This document shows, piece after piece, positions 25,804 through 35,219 of a stretch of DNA of 35,604 nucleotides. The stretch is from Treponema sp. (lineage in GTDB: Bacteria; Spirochaetota; Spirochaetia; Treponematales; Treponemataceae): NCBI GenBank assembly GCA_017464425.1, contig JAFUDX010000020.1, forward strand, positions 1 through 35,604. The letters are read 5' to 3'. The position numbers and the translations under genes are program-made. Every line of letters starts with the position of its first letter. The first letter of the stretch is position 1. Below the pieces are notes generated by a model. It was not told where the DNA came from. It searched no databases and saw only the letters and a program-made list of their open reading frames with translations.

Positions 25804-25832
25804 TTGACTTATTTTAAGTTATAATATAGAAT
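25804..25832 (+). promoter_or_regulatory. Promoter of the InlB-repeat lipoprotein genes
   Basis: TTGACT (25804-25809) is followed after 17 nt by TAGAAT (25827-25832). The leader would be about 45 nt, AT-rich, with GGAG at 25872-25875, 7 nt before the TTG start. Confidence 0.6.
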
Positions 25833-25882
25833 AAAGTTATTAAGAAAGTGAGGATTTTATTTTTTTAGGATGGAGAAATTTT

Positions 25883-27766
25883 TTGCGGACATTCAGAATA
25901 GCTTCACTTTTTGCGATGATTCTCATTTTCTTGTGTTCGTGCAAAAACGAAACATCTGAGGCAAGCATAAAATTTACAGTCATCAGCCCAGAGCAAACTT
26001 CCGAACATGGCTACAGCATATCCGATCTTTCTTCCTGCAAAATCGAATTATTCAGCACATCTGGAAAGCACCACGTTTTTTCACTTCCAGCAAATTCTTC
26101 TTACTTTTTAGACAATCTCCGAAACGGAAATTATGCGGCTCAGGCATACGGCTACGACACATTTGGAACGGCAATCGCAAGTTCGGGAGTGCAAGTTTTT
26201 TTAATCGATGGCGAAACGAATCTTTCAAAAGAACTGCAACTTGAATGGCGCGAAACAGGCAAAGAAGAAAATCAGTTATGCTTCGTAAAATTCAACACAA
26301 ACGGCGGAAGTTCAATTCCTGACCAAAAAGTAAAATCAGGGAGTACGGTCGAAGAGCCTGCAACTTCTAAAAAAAAAGGCTATACGCTCGAAGGCTGGTA
26401 CTGGAATTCCGCGCTCACTTCCAAATTTGATTTTTCAACGCCCATTTCATGGGGAATCACGCTTCACGCAAAATGGGAAATAAGCACTGACACCCCCGAT
26501 GAGCCAGAAAATCCTGAAACTCCAGAAACACCTGAAGAATCTGATGACGATAACACCACATACACTGTCCGCGTACTCGGTCTAAACGGCAAACTCCTTT
26601 CAGAACAAACGGTAAAAAGCGGAGACAGAATCGCATGGTTTGATTTTTCAAGTGAAGACGGGGAGTATGTTCACTGGGGATGGTATTACGATTCTGAATA
26701 CACAAACTGGGCTGACCTGTGGGACGCAAAAATCACATCGGATACCACATTCTATTCAAAATGGATTATTCCGTGCAAAGTCACATTCTATAAAAACTAT
26801 GGAAGCAATCAGGAGCCATACATTACCAATCACGAGCCTGGATATGATTATTGGCTTCCTTATAATTACATGTTTGAAGAAGATGACAGCCATTATTTCT
26901 TGGGATGGGCAACAACAAGCAGTGCAACAACACCAGAGTATTACACCGATGACCGAATCGAAGCTCTTTCAGAAAGCATGGAACTGTACGCAGTCTGGAC
27001 TTCTGACTATATTACGATTACGCTTAAAAATTCATACATTCAATCTGAAAAAATCACTAAAAAAGTCGGGAAAGACTCAAAGGTTTATCTAAGCAACTTA
27101 ATTGATTGGAATAATCCTTTTACAGGTCCAAAAGGGTATCAGCAAAACGGTTTCAGTACCAAAGCACAGCTTACCCAAAATGTTGACTACCCTATTTACA
27201 CAACGGATACACTCACAAGCGACCAGACATTCTTTGCAATTTGGCAACTTTGGATTGTGTGCCACGAAAATCATTATGACGATTACGGGAATGAATACTG
27301 TAATTGGTATACTTATTACTACGGCAATCCAATATCTCGCCCAGATTATACGCCGTACTATGAAGGACACACATTTGAAGACTGGTACACGAGCATTGAT
27401 TTTACACAAACGGTTGAGTTCTCAAATCTTTCGGGCGCAGATGCAGACGATAGCGCACAGATTCATGTGTACGCAAAATGGCATGATTTGAGTCATATTT
27501 CTGGAATCACCGTGAACATGGAATCACTTTCTGAAGATGCATCGATTGGGCTTACGCTGAGCGGGAACACATTTACGGCGGCAAGCGGATTCGCTTCGTA
27601 TCTTTGGAAACTTGACGGCGTAAAAATACCATCTGCTTCTTCAAATTCATACATGGTGGACGAATCAACGGTTGAAGCAGGAATTCACTATGTCACGCTT
27701 GTCGTTACGGATGAACGCGGCACAAAATATTCGGCACGGACGACCATAACAATCGAAAAGGAGTAG
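25883..27766 (+). CDS. Surface lipoprotein with about five InlB-type beta-grasp repeats
   Basis: The 627-residue protein starts at TTG 25883, with GGAG 7 nt upstream; the only nearby ATG is out of frame. The signal MRTFRIASLFAMILIFLCSC gives a probable lipid-modified cysteine (18 or 20). After a small N-terminal beta domain, the first repeat is a classic Listeria-Bacteroides unit (VKFNTNGGSSIPDQKV ... GYTLEGWYWNS ... LHAKWE, residues 133-196). A Pro/Glu/Thr linker follows. Four more diverged units each end in a tryptophan motif (YSKWI, YAVWT, FAIWQ, YAKWH). The C-terminus resembles an Ig/PKD domain (YLWKLDGVKIPSASS ... YVTLVVTDERG). Such proteins are surface adhesins or binders; the ligand is unknown. 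Confidence 0.85.
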   Translation: MRTFRIASLFAMILIFLCSCKNETSEASIKFTVISPEQTSEHGYSISDLSSCKIELFSTSGKHHVFSLPANSSYFLDNLRNGNYAAQAYGYDTFGTAIASSGVQVFLIDGETNLSKELQLEWRETGKEENQLCFVKFNTNGGSSIPDQKVKSGSTVEEPATSKKKGYTLEGWYWNSALTSKFDFSTPISWGITLHAKWEISTDTPDEPENPETPETPEESDDDNTTYTVRVLGLNGKLLSEQTVKSGDRIAWFDFSSEDGEYVHWGWYYDSEYTNWADLWDAKITSDTTFYSKWIIPCKVTFYKNYGSNQEPYITNHEPGYDYWLPYNYMFEEDDSHYFLGWATTSSATTPEYYTDDRIEALSESMELYAVWTSDYITITLKNSYIQSEKITKKVGKDSKVYLSNLIDWNNPFTGPKGYQQNGFSTKAQLTQNVDYPIYTTDTLTSDQTFFAIWQLWIVCHENHYDDYGNEYCNWYTYYYGNPISRPDYTPYYEGHTFEDWYTSIDFTQTVEFSNLSGADADDSAQIHVYAKWHDLSHISGITVNMESLSEDASIGLTLSGNTFTAASGFASYLWKLDGVKIPSASSNSYMVDESTVEAGIHYVTLVVTDERGTKYSARTTITIEKE

Positions 27767-27771
27767 CAGAA

Positions 27772-30700
27772 ATGAAGCCAGCAATAAAATCTTTTTTCGT
27801 CTTTCTCGCTCTTTTTACGCTTCTTGCTTCATGCTCGTTCGTTTCCGAAAAAGAAGATTCGGAACTCAAAACGGCACGGGCATATTTTACCATTTCTGTA
27901 GATTCGTTTGGCAGCACCGATTCTTCTCGCACGATTCTCCCGAATGCCATTTCTGAACACGATATTACCATGATTTCTTTAAAGGCGACTGTTTCAGGCT
28001 CTTCGGATTCTTCTGACAGTTCAAACAATAAGGAATGGAACTGGTGGGCGTATTCTGATGAAGGAAAAACGGCTTTTGATGACATGCGCTCGGCAACAAA
28101 CCTGTATCTTGAGACAGGAACATATGACTTTACGATTGAGATTTATACATCAATTTCGATTTATCAAAAAAGCGAGATAAAAAACAAAACGCTTACCGAA
28201 GGCGAAAATTCCCTTGCATTTAATACAAAATTCGCAGAAGAGGGAAACGGCTCATTTACTATCAATCTTACATGGCCAGATGAAGAAAGAGTCGGGCAAA
28301 TATACGCGGGGCTTTTTACGGAAGACAGCGATGGCCAAACACCTGTCACAGGCTATGAACTTTCTCCGCTCTACCCAAATGAAAATAGAGCCACCTATTC
28401 CCGTTATTCTGTTCCACCAGGAAGCTATTATCTGCGCTTTGAAATTTACTCCCAAGACAACTCACAGATAATCAATATAATAGAAGATATTATCAAAATC
28501 GTGCCAGGCTGCGAAACAACGGCTACCATCAATCTTTCTGAGCTGAATTCAGTCTATACGGTTACCTATCAGTTGGACGGTGGCAATTGGATTGGCTCGT
28601 ATTTGCCTGTCACTGAACGGAATGCCCACAAAATCCTTACGCTCCCTGACGAAACAATGGTTGAAAAACTAGGCTACATTTTTAAGGGATGGTTCAAGTC
28701 AGATGATGAAGGCGCAACGCTTACTGGCGAGGCGATTTCAAGAATTGGCGCAGGAACAGCTAGCGATATAGAGCTGTGGGCGAAATGGGAAAAAGCAACG
28801 GCACTGTATGTCTCAGGAGACGGTGATGATTTAAAGAACGGACTTACGGAAGCAAACGCACTCAAAACGCTCGGAGCGGCGATTCAAAAAATTGCTGAAA
28901 TCAATGATGAGAGCATCGATTGGACAATAAAAATCGACGGAACCATACTCGGCACCACAGAAATCGCTGGCCTTTCGGCAAAATCGCTCGTCATTGAAGG
29001 AAAAACGGGAAGTAGCACGGACATTCTTGATGGGGATGCAAGCGGAACGGTTCTCACGATTCAGACAAGCGTTCCTGTCACCATCAAAAATCTTACGATT
29101 AAAAATGGCTCGGAAAATGGTGGCGGTGGACTTTTTGTCGGAAACGGTGCGAATGTAACGATTGCAGACGGCACTTTAATCACACAAAACAATTCGTCGT
29201 CTAATGGCGGGGGTGTGTTTGTCAGTTTAAATGCTCTTTTTACGGTAACTGGTGGTGCAATTAGTGCGAATGAGGCAACAACTGATGGTGGCGGCATTTA
29301 CAATGGTGGTACACTCACGATTTCTGGCGGCACAATTTCTGACAACACGGCAAGCGGTGAAGGCGGCGGTGTGTACAACAGTGGAACAATGTTCATGTAC
29401 GGCTCGGCGGTCATTGGCGACAGTTCAAAAACAACGACCGCAACAGAAAGTTCATACTCAAACAAAGGCGACGGAATCAGGGTAATAGGAACGGTCTATC
29501 TTGGCTACTCTGATTCAAGTACTACTGCTCTTCTTACAGGCGGCATCTTCTATAATCAGGGGGCAGGAATTTCTATTTTAAATGGCACTGCCGTCATAAA
29601 TTCGGGAAGTATTTCATATAACTGTGGAAGAGGCGTTTATGTCGGAAGCAATGATTACGCAAAATATGGCACATTCACAATGAATGGCGGCACAATCACT
29701 GGAAATGTGATAACAAATAGTAATGGTGCTGGCATATATGCAGGCTATCATGGTAAAGTCTCGATGAATGGCGGAACTATCAGCGATAATACTGCTCTCA
29801 ATGGTATTGACGAAGAAGGCAATCTTACAAATGGAGATGGCGGTGGTGTTGCTATAGCGAACACTCTCTCTTCTTTCACGATGACAGGTGGTACAATCAG
29901 CGGAAACACAGCAAGAAGAAATGGCGGTGGCTTCTATTTAGGAAGCAATGCATTCACGATGTCAGGCGGAACAATCAGTGAAAACTTAGCGACAACAGGC
30001 AATGGCATATATATAAATGACGGAACATTCACCATGAGCGGCTTGGCTTTAATTTCTAGCGACAACGACACTTACCTTGCAAGCGGAAAATACATCACGG
30101 TGGGCAGCACGCTTTCTGAAAGCACGGCGGCAACGATTCACCCAGCTTCTTACACGGAAGGAAATTCTGCAATTTCACTTGCATCAGGATCAAGCACAAC
30201 GCTTGATAAGGAATATTACAAATTTGCCATAGCTTCAGAATCAGATGGAACAGAATGGGGATTAAACTCTGAGGGAAAATTACAGAAACAGAAAACATTG
30301 AATCCTTCAGACACTGCAAATATCACAGATTCATCAATTCCATATATCATAAAAGGTTCATCGAGCGTAAATAACGCCCAGATTGACATCAATAATAATG
30401 TCACGACAAGCACGGATTCTACTTACTACATTACGCTTGATAATGTGAAACGCAATGCAACTCAATGGGCAAGCGCACTCATAATATACAATAGAAATGC
30501 GGGTACAACTGTCACGGTTTATATCACTCTTATAGGAGAAAACAAACTTGTCGGCTATAACCACGGCGGATTAAAACTTTCAGGCACATCAGGTGCAAAT
30601 ATCAATGTGATTTTCCTCACCCCATCATCAGGAAGCATCAGTTTTGACGACAGTTATAGCGGCTCAGACTTACGAATTGAAAATGTCACAGGAACTTTCA

Positions 30701-30822
30701 GCATAGCCAACGATTGCTCATTCTCTGGCACAAGCGGCGGAACAATATACCCCGATTTCAATTCATTCTTTAATGCGGCTCAAACTTCCACAAGAGGCAG
30801 TTCCTTCACGCTCACGAAATAA
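27772..30822 (+). CDS. Large lipoprotein with InlB-type repeat, beta-helix and C-terminal beta domain
   Basis: The 1016-residue protein has a lipoprotein signal (LFTLLASC, Cys21). Two beta-sandwich-like N-terminal domains span about 30-250, followed by one InlB-type repeat (VTYQLDGGNW ... GYIFKGWFKSDDEG ... LWAKWE, near 262-342). A right-handed beta-helix spans roughly 360-800, built of about ten rungs of the pattern G-G-T-I-S-x-N-T followed by G-G-G-V/I-Y, as in polymorphic outer membrane proteins. The last 170 residues resemble carbohydrate-binding domains found on similar proteins (DUF4353-like), at moderate confidence. Its ATG follows the previous stop by 5 nt and the GGAG ribosome site touches that stop, so the pair is coupled. 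A surface adhesin or glycan binder is likely. Confidence 0.85.
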   Translation: MKPAIKSFFVFLALFTLLASCSFVSEKEDSELKTARAYFTISVDSFGSTDSSRTILPNAISEHDITMISLKATVSGSSDSSDSSNNKEWNWWAYSDEGKTAFDDMRSATNLYLETGTYDFTIEIYTSISIYQKSEIKNKTLTEGENSLAFNTKFAEEGNGSFTINLTWPDEERVGQIYAGLFTEDSDGQTPVTGYELSPLYPNENRATYSRYSVPPGSYYLRFEIYSQDNSQIINIIEDIIKIVPGCETTATINLSELNSVYTVTYQLDGGNWIGSYLPVTERNAHKILTLPDETMVEKLGYIFKGWFKSDDEGATLTGEAISRIGAGTASDIELWAKWEKATALYVSGDGDDLKNGLTEANALKTLGAAIQKIAEINDESIDWTIKIDGTILGTTEIAGLSAKSLVIEGKTGSSTDILDGDASGTVLTIQTSVPVTIKNLTIKNGSENGGGGLFVGNGANVTIADGTLITQNNSSSNGGGVFVSLNALFTVTGGAISANEATTDGGGIYNGGTLTISGGTISDNTASGEGGGVYNSGTMFMYGSAVIGDSSKTTTATESSYSNKGDGIRVIGTVYLGYSDSSTTALLTGGIFYNQGAGISILNGTAVINSGSISYNCGRGVYVGSNDYAKYGTFTMNGGTITGNVITNSNGAGIYAGYHGKVSMNGGTISDNTALNGIDEEGNLTNGDGGGVAIANTLSSFTMTGGTISGNTARRNGGGFYLGSNAFTMSGGTISENLATTGNGIYINDGTFTMSGLALISSDNDTYLASGKYITVGSTLSESTAATIHPASYTEGNSAISLASGSSTTLDKEYYKFAIASESDGTEWGLNSEGKLQKQKTLNPSDTANITDSSIPYIIKGSSSVNNAQIDINNNVTTSTDSTYYITLDNVKRNATQWASALIIYNRNAGTTVTVYITLIGENKLVGYNHGGLKLSGTSGANINVIFLTPSSGSISFDDSYSGSDLRIENVTGTFSIANDCSFSGTSGGTIYPDFNSFFNAAQTSTRGSSFTLTK

Positions 30823-30825
30823 GTT

Positions 30826-31947
30826 TTAAAACACATAGCGGGCTTTTAGGTAGGCGCATGACAGGTTTTTGTATGCTCCGTAGACGCCGCTTTCTTTGCC
30901 TTCGTTAAAGATATAACCGCCAGCTTCGATAAAAATGGAGTCTGAAAGGCTGTATTCGGCGGAAAATTCGAGGGCACTGTCAAAATCATTCAGATTCAGG
31001 ACACCAGAGGCGGAAAGGGTAAGCGTTTCGTTAAACAGTGATTTTGAAACACTGAGCGTTGCGCCGTGCGTGTAGTTTTCTGTTCGGAACAAATTTTCAG
31101 TCGCTCCAAAAAGGCCGTCACAAAAATATTGGGCGGTAAGCGTCCAGCTTGACGGCATCCAGTCAATGCCTGCAAGCGCACGGATATTGTGGTGCGTCTC
31201 AGAAATCGATTTGCCGAGCAGGATTTTTTCTGCGCTTGTCTGAAAATGTCGGGCAGGGAAAAACGCTCCTTCCAAGCGAAGCACGGCCTCGCCGAGCGGA
31301 ATGGCAAAATCAGAGCCAAACATAGTGATTTTTTCATATTCACCACTGGGATAGAACGGCGTTTCATCGAATCCGTAAAAGCCATACAGGGAAAAATCAC
31401 AGTGAGAGAAGTATCCAGAGCATTTTATGCCATATTCTGCGTTTGCAAGTTTTTTTTCAGCAAAGTCTGTGAAGGGAATAACATACGCATCAAGCGAAAA
31501 ATTTCCGTTGTTCAAGGAAAGACGGGCTGCGTCAATCGCACGGTATTCATCGTTAAAAATGGCGATTGTGCTTGAATAATCGTGCGGGCAGATTACATTC
31601 GTAATGTCGATACCGTCCGCTTTTCCCCATGCCGTTTTTTGTCTTCCGATTCTGATTCCCCAAAAATCACTGGTATAATCAAGCCAAATTTCACGGAGCG
31701 AATAATATGCGGAGCCAGCAACTTCATCAAAGCCGACTTTTCCTTCCGCATAGGCAGAACTTTTTTCGTAAAATGCATCGAGTTTGCCTTTTACATATGT
31801 GTCGCCAAGAATGAAATCTCCACGATTTTCAGAACGCACTGCCATGCCCCAAACCGTTCCAACTTCGCCAGAGAATTTAATTTCCTGCGAAAAAAACGGA
31901 AACACGAAAAAAGAAAGAGAAAACAGAATAAGCAAATTTTTTTTCAT
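30826..31947 (-). CDS. Outer-membrane beta-barrel protein, third gene of the RND export operon
   Basis: The 373-residue protein has a cleavable signal peptide (LLILFSLSFFVFPFFSQ) and then alternating aromatic/hydrophobic strands. It ends ARYVF, the usual C-terminal aromatic signature for barrel assembly. The segment IRIGRQKTAWGKADGIDITNVICPHDYS resembles DUF1302-type or porin-like barrels near the first strands, but I cannot name a family with certainty. It starts 3 nt after the LolA-like gene, so it is translated from the same mRNA. It probably forms the outer-membrane end of the export route. Confidence 0.8.
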   Translation of the reverse strand: MKKNLLILFSLSFFVFPFFSQEIKFSGEVGTVWGMAVRSENRGDFILGDTYVKGKLDAFYEKSSAYAEGKVGFDEVAGSAYYSLREIWLDYTSDFWGIRIGRQKTAWGKADGIDITNVICPHDYSSTIAIFNDEYRAIDAARLSLNNGNFSLDAYVIPFTDFAEKKLANAEYGIKCSGYFSHCDFSLYGFYGFDETPFYPSGEYEKITMFGSDFAIPLGEAVLRLEGAFFPARHFQTSAEKILLGKSISETHHNIRALAGIDWMPSSWTLTAQYFCDGLFGATENLFRTENYTHGATLSVSKSLFNETLTLSASGVLNLNDFDSALEFSAEYSLSDSIFIEAGGYIFNEGKESGVYGAYKNLSCAYLKARYVF

Positions 31948-31950
31948 AAG

Positions 31951-32739
31951 TTACCGAATTCTGCCCTTTTCCATAGCGGCGACTGTAAACAGTGAGTCAT
32001 CGATTTGAATTCCGTAGCTGACATCTTTCATTTCAAGAAGCGTAGTATGCTTTTTCTGTACATTTTTCATGAACATTTTGCCCGTCGTCCAAAATCCGTC
32101 GATTTTTTTGATGTCCGAGCAGGTAAGTTCCCGCTGCAATTTTTGCTGTTTGTCATAGAACTCGCCCTTGTACAGCATGAAATTTTCTTTTCCAATCCAG
32201 AAAATGCGGCGCGGATTCTTGTCTTTTGCGTCTTTTGCCTTTGCCTCGACTTTGTAGCAGTCAATTCCGTCAACCGATTCTTCGCCCAAGAGCGTAAAAT
32301 CGTCCTTGCTTAAGCCCCGCTCGCCGATATCCTCATAGGTAAAATCGGTTCCCATAAAATCGCCCGAAGAATCAGAGCCAGAAATGCGGCGGACCTTTTT
32401 CATGGCGGGCATGTAAAGCCAGCTGTCCGTGTCTTTTTTGCTTCCATCCGCCTCTTCATCGTAATCGAACATAAGGTAGCCCACGCCAGAAACATCTTTG
32501 GGAGTGACGAACACAATCACGCTTTTTTTTGTCGTGCCGAATTTTTTTGATTTTTCAAGCACTTCCCGAACGCGAGACTGACCGTTTTTGTCAACGAGCG
32601 TCATTGTTGCCGTAAAAGACGAGGTTTGCGCTTCTTCAACTTCGTCTGCCTTTTTCATAATGTCATAGCCAGTAAGACTTTGCGCAAAAAGCATGCCTGA
32701 GACGGCAAAAGCAATGGTCTTTAAAAGTGATTTTTTCAT
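31951..32739 (-). CDS. LolA-like outer-membrane lipoprotein-sorting protein
   Basis: From ATG 32739 the protein is 262 residues. A signal peptide (TIAFAVSGMLFAQS) is followed by a LolA/LolB-like half barrel: YDIMKKADEVEEAQTSSFTATMTLVDKNG, then FVTPKDVSGVGYLMFDYDEE, DSWLYMPAMKKVRRISGSD, GTDFTYEDI and IFWIGKENFMLYKGEFYDKQQKL. This matches the lipoprotein-sorting-like group often found beside RND/MMPL pumps. It should carry a lipid or acyl cargo across the periplasm. The start overlaps the pump stop in an ATGA arrangement, so translation is coupled. A longer in-frame start lies inside the pump gene and is rejected. Confidence 0.9.
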   Translation of the reverse strand: MKKSLLKTIAFAVSGMLFAQSLTGYDIMKKADEVEEAQTSSFTATMTLVDKNGQSRVREVLEKSKKFGTTKKSVIVFVTPKDVSGVGYLMFDYDEEADGSKKDTDSWLYMPAMKKVRRISGSDSSGDFMGTDFTYEDIGERGLSKDDFTLLGEESVDGIDCYKVEAKAKDAKDKNPRRIFWIGKENFMLYKGEFYDKQQKLQRELTCSDIKKIDGFWTTGKMFMKNVQKKHTTLLEMKDVSYGIQIDDSLFTVAAMEKGRIR

Positions 32740-35171
32740 ACAGTTTCCTCCTTTTTTTGCTCCCTGCCAAACGGTTTTGTAATGTAAATCAGCACGGGAG
32801 TGAGCGTGTAATCGGCAATGAGCGCGGAGCCCAATCCGAGTATCGTTAAAAGCCCGATTCGTGCAAGCGCGTTCATCGGACTGGTGCAGAATACGGCGAA
32901 CATTGAGCACAAAATAAAGGTGGTCATGCCGAGCGTTTTTCCGATTTCGCGGAAAGTGATTTTAATGGATTCAAGATAACTTCCCGTCCGCTCAAACTCC
33001 AGCTTAGTGCGGTTCGTGAAGTGAATCGTGTCATCAACAGCAATTCCCAAAATCATCGGCATGACGGTCATGGTGAGCATATCAAGCGAAATCTTTCCCC
33101 AGCCCATAAATGCGCCGATGCACAAAACGGGGGCAAGGTTCGGAATCATGCCGATTAAGCCCGTCGTGATGCTTGAGAATGCCAGTATCATCAGAACGGC
33201 AATAATCACAAAACTGAACATGAAGGATTTTAGCTCGCCTTTGACCAGTTTTTCGTTCATGGCGGCATAGTTTACAACCTGCCCTACCACGCCGACTTTT
33301 GCGTCCGGGAAAAGATTCTGTGCCGCAGCCTTTGCATTTTTGATGTCTTCGACAATTTGATTCGCATCGTAGCCATTCAAATCAACATGCAGGAAGGTCG
33401 TTTTGTATTCAGCATCGAGCCATTTTGAAAGGTTATCGCCACCGCTCATTTCGTACAGGAACAGCTCCTGCGTGAGCAAATCCTGATTATCCGGGATTTT
33501 ATAGAATTCGCCGTTGTCTTCGTTGAGCGTGCAGTTTACTTCTTTTACGATGTCCGTAACGCCCGTGATTCGCGGCTCATTTCCGCTCCACCGCGTAAGC
33601 TTAAAGCGCGAGATTTTTTCTTCGAGCGCATCAAGTTTTTTCATATTTTCTGGGATTTTAAAAGCGTCCGCCTCGTCAAATTCAACCATGACATTGTAGC
33701 AATACTGGCTTCCCAATTTTGCGTCAAGAATCGTGAGCAATTCCTTCACATAGGGAATTTTTTTGCCCATCATTTCCATGTAATCCATGTTCACGCCAAG
33801 TTTGAAGCAGCCAGGAACACATGCGATTATTATTGCCGCGCTGATTCCCACAATGAGCCAGCGTTTTTTTACGACTGAGGCACCGAAATTCTCAAAAAAT
33901 CTGTCCGCATGAGTCGCATTCTGAGGATACGGGGGCGTTGCGGGGGTGTCCCCCGCAGAGGGGGTAGCGTAAGACTGCGAAGCAGGCTGGAGCGAGGGGG
34001 AGACTTTCCCCTCCTTGTTCTTACCGTAGCTCATAAATACTGGAATCAAAATAATGACATACAGATAGGTTGCGAATACGATTGAGGCGCAGATTCCGCC
34101 GACCCATTTTAATTCGCCGATTCCGACGGTCATAAATGAAATCATCGATGCCATTGTGGTAATGACCGTGAACAAAATCGGCCAGCCCGTTTCTTCGACC
34201 GCTTTGACGACGCTTTCCCTGCGTTTCCCGCTCGTGCGGAAGTGAAGCCGAAATTCGTTGATGTAGTGGATTGAGTAACCAACGGAAAGAGCCATGCCCA
34301 AAAGGACAGGAAGAGCAAGCATCGTTAGATTTGATTTGATTCCGAACAGCGAAGAATAGCCCAAAACCGCGACAATGCCGCCGACTGTGGCGAAAATCGG
34401 CACGATAAGCCCTCTGAGCGAGCGGACAAAAATGAGGAGACACAGAATCATCACGCAGAATCCGATGCCGATTCGTTTGGCACATTCCTCGCCAGTGACG
34501 ACATCTTCTTCGTATTCAGTGTAGGCGATTCCCGTGCCTTTCATCGTGTATACATCGCTTTTGAATTCTGGTGAATGAACGATGTCATAGGCGACCTTTC
34601 CGATTGCCGACTGTTCTTCGGATTCATAGGGATTAAGGCTCAGCAAAACCCATGTTTCTTTTGAATCATCGCTGACAAGATTATTTACAAGCGACCGCCG
34701 TGAAAGAATCAGCTCTTTTTTTGCCGCAAGTGAATTTTTGCCTTCTTCCGTTGAAATATCGGGAACGCCGTCTTCAAACGGATTGATGACTTCAAAACCG
34801 TCTTCCGTTCCGTGAGAAATGGAAAGATTCATCAATGAAGTTACTTCGTCTGCATAGGGAACTTCGCTTACAAGTCTGTCGGAAAGGCATTCAATCGCTT
34901 TTAAAACGGTGGGTGAAAACACATCATCGCTTTCAACAAGAATCATAATCGCGTCATCGCTTCCGAAAATGCTCTCAAAGTAATCTTGATTCCGCTTTAC
35001 TTCTTCGGTTTTGTCAAACCAGCCGTCCTCGCTGTTGTCGCCTTGAAATTTAGTAAGCCCCAAAAAACCACCAAGCGTAAAGACTGCAATAAAAGCCAAG
35101 AAAAATGCACGATGCTTTATCTGAAACTCACCAAACTGCCTGAAAAACGAATTGAAGTGCTCAACTGACAT
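32736..35171 (-). CDS. RND superfamily (MMPL/HpnN-type) exporter
   Basis: The 811-residue protein has two copies of the RND unit: one membrane helix, a large periplasmic loop and a five-helix bundle. Key segments are VPIFATVGGIVAVLGYSSLF with GMALSVGYSIHYINEFR in the first half, and GMIPNLAPVLCIGAFMGW with GIAVDDTIHFTNRTKLEF in the second. These are typical of MMPL/sterol-sensing proteins that move lipids or hydrophobic cargo by proton motive force. Residues about 386-414, between the halves in the cytoplasmic linker, are encoded by a GC-rich palindromic repeat (Pro/Ser/Ala-rich). It leads the operon with the LolA-like and barrel genes and has a strong promoter. Confidence 0.93.
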   Translation of the reverse strand: MSVEHFNSFFRQFGEFQIKHRAFFLAFIAVFTLGGFLGLTKFQGDNSEDGWFDKTEEVKRNQDYFESIFGSDDAIMILVESDDVFSPTVLKAIECLSDRLVSEVPYADEVTSLMNLSISHGTEDGFEVINPFEDGVPDISTEEGKNSLAAKKELILSRRSLVNNLVSDDSKETWVLLSLNPYESEEQSAIGKVAYDIVHSPEFKSDVYTMKGTGIAYTEYEEDVVTGEECAKRIGIGFCVMILCLLIFVRSLRGLIVPIFATVGGIVAVLGYSSLFGIKSNLTMLALPVLLGMALSVGYSIHYINEFRLHFRTSGKRRESVVKAVEETGWPILFTVITTMASMISFMTVGIGELKWVGGICASIVFATYLYVIILIPVFMSYGKNKEGKVSPSLQPASQSYATPSAGDTPATPPYPQNATHADRFFENFGASVVKKRWLIVGISAAIIIACVPGCFKLGVNMDYMEMMGKKIPYVKELLTILDAKLGSQYCYNVMVEFDEADAFKIPENMKKLDALEEKISRFKLTRWSGNEPRITGVTDIVKEVNCTLNEDNGEFYKIPDNQDLLTQELFLYEMSGGDNLSKWLDAEYKTTFLHVDLNGYDANQIVEDIKNAKAAAQNLFPDAKVGVVGQVVNYAAMNEKLVKGELKSFMFSFVIIAVLMILAFSSITTGLIGMIPNLAPVLCIGAFMGWGKISLDMLTMTVMPMILGIAVDDTIHFTNRTKLEFERTGSYLESIKITFREIGKTLGMTTFILCSMFAVFCTSPMNALARIGLLTILGLGSALIADYTLTPVLIYITKPFGREQKKEETV
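33928..34015. repeat. GC-rich palindromic repeat inserted in frame in the RND gene
   Basis: TGCGGGGG (33939-33946) and CCCCCGCA (33950-33957) form a perfect hairpin with a 3-nt loop. A second stem, GAGGGG (33994-33999) with CCCCTC (34008-34013), closes the element. G/C runs here stand out from the surrounding gene. It encodes a low-complexity Pro/Ser/Ala linker between the two RND halves without breaking the frame. Confidence 0.75.
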
Positions 35172-35190
35172 TTTTACCCTGCCTAATTTA

Positions 35191-35208
35191 AGTTAGTTTT
35201 AACTAACT
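35191..35208. promoter_or_regulatory. 18-bp operator-like palindrome before the RND operon
   Basis: AGTTAGTT and AACTAACT are perfect 8-bp arms around TT. The site lies 20 nt before the RND start codon and just after the expected transcription start, a typical repressor position. TetR-type regulators often control RND genes, but no regulator gene is in view. Confidence 0.6.
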
Positions 35209-35219
35209 ATTGTAAGGAA

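Noticed and set aside
25804..25825. TTGACT with TATAAT as promoter hexamers
   Set aside because: The spacing is only 10 nt; TAGAAT at 25827-25832 gives the correct 17-nt spacing instead.
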